DNA from: Mauremys mutica
Taxonomy: Eukaryota > Chordata > Testudines > Geoemydidae
Direction: 5' to 3'
Assembly: GCF_020497125.1 (NCBI RefSeq)
Contig: NC_059075.1
Coordinates: forward strand, 34,570,003-34,634,002
DNA: 64,000 nucleotides
In this document: positions 57,501 through 64,000 of the stretch, piece after piece
How positions within the stretch are numbered: the first letter of the stretch is position 1
How the letters are laid out: every line of letters begins with the position of its first letter
Notes under the pieces: model-generated
Database searches by the model: none
What the model saw: only the letters and a program-made list of their open reading frames with translations
Told to the model about the DNA's origin: nothing
Made by a program: the position numbers and the translations under genes

Positions 57501-59590
57501 ACTCAGACCACTCCAACAGGCAAAATTCTATTGATTTCAGGAAGCTGAGAGAATTGAACACAAATAAAGATATGTTATTATCATGCAGTGGCCTCAAAAG
57601 ACATGGGTTTAAATCAGGCCTCCAATCTGCTCAGCTGAGGGATGCATTGGCAGCATACCAGGAGCCAGTCCTATTGTGAGTTCTTGGAAACTGCCATTCC
57701 TTTGAGTAAGGGAAAATTGTAAGTGTAATAGTAAGGACAGAATACAACATTATTCATGAATTACTTTTCTTAAGTATAACCTTATTTCTTCAAATGCAAA
57801 AGGTGGTGGTGGAAGGGATTTCTCCTGCTGCATTCCTGCGCACGCCTTCTCTTGGCCAGAGCTGCCTGCAGAGCAGACTCCATCTTGGCCACGAGGGCAC
57901 TAAAGTTACATTTCAAAAAGAACAAACCAGCCATCTGCAATTAAAAGGGATCTGGAGGAAAAGTGAGATATGAGAAAATGTCCCATTTTTCAATGTCCCA
58001 TTTTTAATTAATTTTAACTCATAAACTAAGTGACAAATATAGTTGAAGCAGCAAAGAATATAGTTGAAAATGCTCAGAGGATTTGCTTTTTCCTCGTAGA
58101 TGGGGTGCTGTAAATGTAGCAAGAAGAGATTTATTATTCATACAAAACAAAGAGGCTGAATCCTTGTTTTAAGTAAACAACTGAACCCAACCTTAATTAT
58201 TAATTAAGAAAGCTGCCAAACCCAAGCTTAATTACAGAGCTGCTGCCTGCTGCATGCCCACAATCAAGTGCCTGTTCTTGAGTAAACAAGGTTACTAACT
58301 ATAGGACATCGGGATAATAAATTCTTCCAGACTTTTGCTAGAAGACTTGCACAGAGAATACCCCGGAGTGTGCCAAATGAAGATCTTATTAAGGAGCTAT
58401 TTCTGATGGACATAACTTGATAAAGAGGTTGAGCTGCAAATATAATGGTGAGGAATCTGTATGACAGTAAAGAACATGCACGTCTGGAAATGGCTACTTT
58501 AAGTACTGCAGTGTAATCCACCATTATATTGAAAGAGATAAATAATGTTTCTTGGTATCAATCAAGTTATTTGAATTGGTTGGAAGTAATTTCATTGTCC
58601 ACAACTGGTACAAAACCCACAGAAACGCTGCAGGGCTCTCTTATGGTTGCTTCTTATGGTTTACCAAAGTGATAGTCAATAATAGGCCACACAGTTCGCT
58701 ACAGTAGAATGCCATCAGCTTACAGAGTTCATCAGGATGAAATATACACAGAGCTGACTATCCTACCTTAAATAGAACTGCTGAAAGATTAGGGCGGGCA
58801 CTGGAAAAAACATTCACAAAACAAATACTAACTTAAGTGCTGAGCATGAAGAAATTAAATTATCCTTATTGCACTATCTGGCAAACACTTTCCTCATGTA
58901 TCAATGCATTCCACATACTATTTCTAGGGGTCCAAATGCTGAATAGATTTGGAAGCCACTGGAAAGAAACATTGGCTTTCCTTAAACCTGATTTGCTTTC
59001 TCCCTTTCAAATGTTTTTAAAAAGGGAAAGAGCAAGTCCAACATAGCAAAGCCTGTGGTAAACTTTGGAAATAAAATAAATAAATACATCAGTGACAGAA
59101 TTATTACAGGGGAGAAGAGGGAAACAGCAATCTGCAACCACTGCGAAAAGCCTAGATCCCTTGGTACATATGATTCTGGCTGGATCTTGAACATACAAAA
59201 TATGCAACCACATCTATTGTGCTCACAGGAGAGAAAAAAAAACTAGTGAAAGACTGAAAATAAATTGGAATTGTTTTCCTCCCTTAGGACTGTGGGAGTT
59301 CCAGTTTTACCCACCATAGTACCAGCTGATGCCAACCCAACAACAACAGGAATGACTAGCCAATCTGTAGGTTCCAATGTACCTTTCAAAGAGGCAGTGG
59401 TACTTAGCAAAAACTTGAGAAATAGCCTACTGTGCAGGATGCACCAAACATTGAGAAAATGAGTCTGCAAAGACTGAAAGATACTATCTAGTGAGACCAA
59501 GTAAACCTCCCATTGACTCATAAAGTCTCCATTTGGGAAATCATGTGAGAACAGTGAGTAAGGAATCAAATATATTAGAAGCATTTAGAG
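54512..59590. other. Long stretch without recognised gene
   Basis: About 54690-55900 is GC-richer and purine-rich (AGCAGGAACAGTGG, GGCAAGAGCAGTGGTGAGGG) with overlapping open frames on both strands that resemble low-complexity rather than protein. A TA-rich run is at about 57138-57165. About 58130-58640 is AT-rich, repeat-poor and contains dense homeobox-like TTAATTATTAATTAAG words, a candidate conserved non-coding element. No exons or RNA genes are identified. Confidence 0.45.
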
Positions 59591-59599
59591 ATGTGGGGT

Positions 59600-59690
59600 G
59601 CAGATCCGCGGCTGGTGTAAATTGTCATAACTCCATTGAAGTCAATGGTAGTTTTGCCATTGACTTCAGTGAACCCAAGATTTCACTCAT
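59600..59690. repeat. Foldback repeat with CATTGAAGTCAATGG arms
   Basis: CATTGAAGTCAATGG (59634-59648) pairs with CCATTGACTTCAGTG (59657-59671) across an 8-base loop, with one mismatch. The flanking words continue loosely on both sides. Related words occur at 20965 and 35255, so it is a dispersed family, probably a palindromic MITE. Confidence 0.6.
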
Positions 59691-59959
59691 GCAGACCCTC
59701 GGGGGTGGGGAGGATTGCAATCCCAGAAATTACATGCAGATGTGCTATTTCTGTTAATTTATTCATTTCTTATTCATTTTAACATTTGGTTGAGACTGTA
59801 ATTCAGACGGCTACTATAATGTGTGGTGCTGGCTAACTTTGGTATAGTGACTGTAATAATGGTGTGAAGTATATTTATTTGTCATTTTATTTATTTTTGA
59901 GTGCTTTATTTTCCTAGTGTATGCTTTGAGCTTCGTGTCAGTTACTTGAGAGTATACTC

Positions 59960-60217
59960 AGATGCACTACAATATAAAAAAAACAAAACTTGTGGATGGC
60001 CCAGGTCAGCTGACTCAGGCCCAGGGCTGAAAAATTGCTGTGCAGACATTTGGGCTCAGGCTAGAACCTGCACGGGTAGAGGGTCCCAGAACTTGGAGTC
60101 CAGCCTGAGCCCGAGCATCTGCACAGCTATTTTTAGTTCCCCAGCCTGAGTCCCCGGAGCCTGAGTCAGCTGACCTGGGCCAGCTGCCGGTCTTTTGTCC
60201 CTGTGTAGACATACCCT
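59960..60217. mobile_element. Foldback MITE, GGGTATGTCTACACTGC family (copy 2)
   Basis: It ends TGTGTAGACATACCC like the copy at 32509-32747 and shares GGCCCAGGTCAGCTGACTCAGG at the left and CCTGAGTCAGCTGACCTGGGCC at the right, which pair as near-perfect inverted repeats. The centre (GGGTCCCAGAACTTGGAGTCCAGCC) is also shared with the family. The left terminus is decayed (GATGCACTACAATAT). Confidence 0.78.
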
Positions 60218-60539
60218 TACTTTCGGTTCTGCTGTGACCGACTTGCATGTTCACCATGTGTGCTGATGAGCATTACAAGCAGCTACTAATGGAACATGGC
60301 TTGAAATTATTAACCCAGCAAGAGAATGGATATGTGTCCTAGACCCACTGCAAACAAAGATCTGACCACACATTTTGTAGATGGGACCAAGTACAAATTC
60401 TCTAAATTGTTTGTGGTAACAGATGTCTGTACGGTCAGTGACAGGCAATGGAAATCAGCACATTAAATTAGTGTGGATATAAGAAATGATGTATAATGAT
60501 GGGACTGGCACTAGAGCTGTGGGGAGAGAGAGATAATTC
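60218..60539. other. Unassigned stretch
   Basis: Nothing recognisable. Confidence 0.45.
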
Positions 60540-60860
60540 TGTTCTCTGGAGGATTTTTCTATTTTGAAATTTCATTTCATTCTGATTTGAGACACAACCT
60601 ACAAATTCTGAAATTCTCTGTAAAAGGAAATGGAGCCACCTGGAGCTGCAGACCTTAGAAGTTCTGGGGTTGCAAACTCTGAAACCGCCCAGCAGGTGGG
60701 TGGCTGAGGAGCCATGTGAGCAAGCTGGCAAGAAACCTGGCAGATTTCTGATGGAGCCCGGCTTGGCTGCCAGCAGAATTTAGTCAAAATCAATGTTTCA
60801 GTGAAACATTTTGATTTCAACAATCTGGCAAATTCTGAGAAAAAAAAATTGTGTCTGAAT
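60540..60860. mobile_element. AT-ended foldback repeat, possible DNA transposon
   Basis: AT-rich outer parts (TTTTGAAATTTCATTTCATTCTG at the left, TCAGTGAAACATTTTGATTTCAAC at the right) flank a GC-richer centre (GGAAATGGAGCCACCTGGAGC, GGTGGCTGAGGAGCC, AACCTGGCAGATTTC, GGAGCCCGGC). The outer parts pair loosely. This arrangement recurs in reptile DNA as an interspersed repeat. No clean target duplication was found. Confidence 0.5.
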
Positions 60861-60864
60861 GATC

Positions 60865-62822
60865 TGACCTGCTCTAATTTGGACGTTTAACTGAACTCTT
60901 TCCCAAACCTCCCTGACCAGATTTCTTGAACTGAAGTGATGCACTGCATTACACATACAAAGATAGAGGACCACAGGCTGTGTAAACTGCACTACACATG
61001 TCCATGTGATTCTGTGACAAGTAGTTGTCGACAGCGCTACATAAAATGAAAACCAGTCAGTTCAATCCATGCACTTGGCAGGTACATGAAAGTGAGTGTT
61101 GTACTGCTGCATGTGAGATGCAGACACCAGAAGTTCCCTGAACCCTCTAACCAGAACCCTGGCACAAATACAATTAAAATTAGCTAGACAAGGATCTGAC
61201 CATAGCCTTCACAACTAGGACCGCACACATTCATGCACACACAATTACTTGGTGTGAATGTGTCAAGAAAAACAGGATTGTAAAGTCTTCCAGACGGCCA
61301 ATACATCTGGCTTATATCTTTCTCTCTCCCTGAGTCAGGAAGGAAAATGGCTATTGTAAAATCTGGGGTCCATGTGTGTAGCCAAATAAATACAATGTTC
61401 TTTCAAGATTTTAAATGTTCTAAAATTCATAGGCCTGTTTATCTCCTGCTTTCAACCTCTTCCTAAAACACTACTTCTCCCTGAAAGAATAAAAGACCCA
61501 CTGATTTCTTCAGCTCCACTCAGAGAATAAAGGCAAATACCATGTGGATTCAGATGCCAAAACAAAGCAGATAGCAAATCACAAATACTCTCACTGTCCA
61601 GTTCATGAACAATTCCTGGGTTAAAATGTTTTGGTACATATGAATTGTCCAACAATTGCAAAATGCAAATAATTTCATGGAATTCACATTTGTCTGTGTG
61701 ACTAAACTGTGAATAGGGAACAGGGTTAAATACACAGATAAATTACTTATTGCTTCTTGGTCAGCCAGCTCTCTCTGTGGTCATACACACTTCCTTTCTT
61801 ACACTATTGGTCCCTTATACACAAGTATTTTTGGTTTCTTTTAAAAGTATATTATTGGGTACAGGGAATTAACATTTACATTAATCCTTTACATTGTGCT
61901 TACAAAATGTAAATGTGAACATGTTTGTATGTGCAAATGTGGTTTTGTGGCCCCAAATTTCAAAGGTGCAGTTTTCAAAATTGTTTTGGAAACCTGGCCC
62001 ATTTAGTCCAATAAAACATTAAATCTCACCCCATAGCTTCCCAGTTCCTTTCTGTTCAATGTTTCTCCCTGATTGGTTATAATTATGCCTGGTATAACCC
62101 TTCGTCCTACTGCTTCTACAGATGACACTTCCATGATATATCCACTGTACATAGTTTGCTTGCAGCTAATTGCACATTGTGTGATTCATTTGGAAATACA
62201 TTTTACATGAATGACACTAAACAAAAAATAAATTGTATTGTTTTCTTCTTGTGTTTCAAAATATAAGAGCATTTTCGCTGTCAACAATGTTTTGTGCATT
62301 TAGGAAAATGTGTTTTGATCACTGCTCTGAATGAGAGATGGAAACACGTTATTATCCAAAGTTTGGCATACTTAGTTTTAGTATGTACATTTTTAAAAAC
62401 ACCAGTGCTTAAATATATAATACTGCTGTTTTTTCCAGTTTGGTTTGAGCTCTGCTTTTCATCTAGTCTGAACATCATAATTAACTTTAGCAGGTACATT
62501 AGAGCGGCCTCATAGTATACTAAGCAAAGATCATATTTAAACATCATTTTAGCAAAGTAAACCCAGAAAATTATGTTCATCTTATTTAAATGGTTGTAAC
62601 TTTTAGTATATTTTACAATTCTTTCTGCCTCTGCACAGATGGGATTTTTCAAATAAAAAACAGATGAAAGCAAACAGCAATCTAACAATCAAAAACTCAA
62701 GGTAGAAACAAGCATCCCCAGCTCAGAGCTGTAATTAAATCTGTTCTTGTCATGAAAGTATGTTTCCAATAACTTTCCAGTTACCCTCTTTGGAGTTTGA
62801 AAACTCCAAATCAGAAGCAGGG

Positions 62823-62858
<36 letters not shown>

Positions 62859-63397
62859 ATGAAATTATAAAGGAGAGACACGGACATTTAAAACCCTAAA
62901 CTGTGAATTTGAGATAGGATCCTTTGGCAATCAGCCTGTTTAACAGTACTCAGATTTACTGTATGTTTTATAAATCTCATTAACACATCATTAAATAATT
63001 ATCTACATCTGTATCAGTCAATTTTCTGTATATAATTCTACCATTGGTCACCAAGGTTTGTTGTCATTATATTCAACCTTTCTGAACTGTCTGTCTCCCT
63101 CTCTCTCGCTTCTGTAGCTGGTTGACTCATTAAATCACCTGTTTTGTAAATTATCATTTTCATCCAAATCAGAAGATTGGAAGACAAAAATTATGTTGCA
63201 TCTTATCCTCTTGTCTGCCATTAAAAAGGTCATAGTGATCTAAAGAAAAACAAATGGAATCTCTCTGAGAAAACAGAGAAGAAGAGAAAAAAAGAGAGAT
63301 TGTGTGATTGTGAGCAAACAGGAAAGAAATTCCATTGAAAAGGATTTTCTTCATTTGAATATGTTATTACTATTCTGAAGTCTAAGGGCTAGATCCT
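60865..63397. other. AT-rich stretch without recognised gene
   Basis: Apart from the microsatellite nothing is identifiable. The 135-residue frame at 62281-62688 on the minus strand overlaps a plus-strand frame and has no recognisable motif. Confidence 0.5.
62823..62858. repeat. (CTTT)n microsatellite
   Basis: About nine uninterrupted TTTC units. Likely length-variable. Confidence 0.98.
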
Positions 63398-63410
63398 CAG
63401 TCCAAACTAA

Positions 63411-63590
63411 GTATCAGAGGGGTAGCCGTGTTAGTCTGGTTCTGTAGAAGCAGCAAAGAATCCTGTGGCACCTTATAGACTAACAGACGTTTTGCAGCAT
63501 GAGCTTTCGTGGGTGAATACCCACTTCTTCGGATGCATCATGCTGCAAAACGTCTGTTAGTCTATAAGGTGCCACAGGATTCTTTGCTGC
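63411..63590 (-). mobile_element. PLE tail insertion with perfect inverted arms
   Basis: A 180-bp insertion flanked by the 13-bp direct repeat CAGTCCAAACTAA at 63398-63410 and 63590-63602 (the C at 63590 is shared). In the antisense direction it starts TATCAGAGGGGTAGCCGTG, the PLE 3' terminus. Arms 63450-63500 and 63540-63590 are perfect reverse complements over 51 bases, with a 39-base spacer that holds the hammerhead-like motif. The lack of any mismatch between the arms suggests the insertion is the youngest of the three PLE copies. Confidence 0.92.
63497..63536 (-). ncRNA. Hammerhead-like motif in PLE tail (copy 3)
   Basis: On the minus strand: GCAT, CCGAAGA, A, a perfect GTGGGT-ATTC-ACCCAC hairpin, GAAA, GCTC, ATGC. 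Helix II and the GAAA box are intact. The core reads CCGANGA rather than CTGANGA, as in copy 2, so the C may be the family state. Catalysis is uncertain. Confidence 0.45.
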
Positions 63591-63602
63591 AGTCCAAACT
63601 AA

Positions 63603-64000
63603 GGCCCTTTTTGTGCTACTCCAGCTGCACAAAGGGGAGTCAAAGCTGCTTTGAAAACAGCTGAGGACACCTCTCTCACAGGAAATTCCTCTATAGCATA
63701 AAGCCAGGGTGTGCTTGACTCTATGCCACCTGACACCCAACTCCTTACAGGAGGTATGTTGGGGATGGGCAGAGAGTAGAAGGGAGTGAAAGGGAGAATG
63801 GCTGAAAGGCAAGCTGTCCTCTGGGGATCTGAGGTTGTTGTAGCCAATGTAAATAAGAAAGCTGTCCGGTGTGGCCAGTTTAGACCCCAACCAGTCCCAG
63901 GATCAAGGGAGGTGGAATGGAGTCTTAGACCATGCTTTGCCAGGAGAGTTTAGTAGAGGTGAGCATTGAGCTCTAAGAACATAGTGTGATTTAATCTCCA
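63603..64000. other. Unassigned stretch
   Basis: No gene recognised. Two overlapping minus-strand frames (63480-63890) run partly through the PLE insertion and are not convincing. Confidence 0.45.

Overview
The window is vertebrate nuclear DNA, and I find no host protein-coding exon, rRNA or tRNA gene in it. It is AT-rich, every long open frame I could assign belongs to a transposable element, and interspersed repeats of very different ages are scattered through it. The repeat mix is CR1 LINEs with the ATTCTATG-type 3' end, MIR/CORE-type SINEs, Penelope-like elements, several hAT and Tigger-like MITEs, a solo LTR, and families of foldback repeats. This points to a non-avian reptile, most likely a turtle. 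The assignment is inference from repeat style, not from a gene. The region is probably intergenic or a large intron.

Layout. 1-8.9 kb: old MIR and CR1 debris. 8968-10128: a Penelope-like element (PLE) with a decayed GIY-YIG endonuclease reading frame, a hammerhead-like RNA motif in its tail, a mosaic antisense 5' end and a 12-bp target duplication. 10.1-21 kb: MIR and CR1 ends, a candidate conserved element with an X-box, and an LTR-like block near 20 kb. 21.8 and 25.0 kb: two hAT MITEs with perfect 8-bp duplications. 26-31 kb: MIR, AT-rich foldback repeats and a CR1/L3-like relic. 32.3-33.7 kb: a nested block holding a foldback MITE and a CR1 end. 36.0-36.8 kb: a solo LTR with a 5-bp duplication. 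37.3 kb: a short foldback PLE insertion. 38.1-41.7 kb: the main coding relic, an antisense CR1 with an ORF1 esterase remnant, a largely intact AP endonuclease and a reverse transcriptase broken by two frameshifts and one stop. 44-50 kb: MIR and CR1 fragments. 51.5-54.5 kb: a broken ZMYM1/TTF-type hAT transposase carrying a younger hAT MITE and a Tigger-like MITE inside it. 59.6-60.9 kb: more foldback repeats. 63.4 kb: a third PLE insertion with perfect 51-bp inverted arms and a 13-bp target duplication.

The three PLE insertions are the most interesting part. All have 12-13-bp target duplications, all have antisense sequence at the 5' end, and all share a tail that can be drawn as a minimal hammerhead ribozyme with a self-complementary AGCT at helix III. 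Nothing in the window forms a host operon or pathway. The elements are related only by insertion order and shared machinery.
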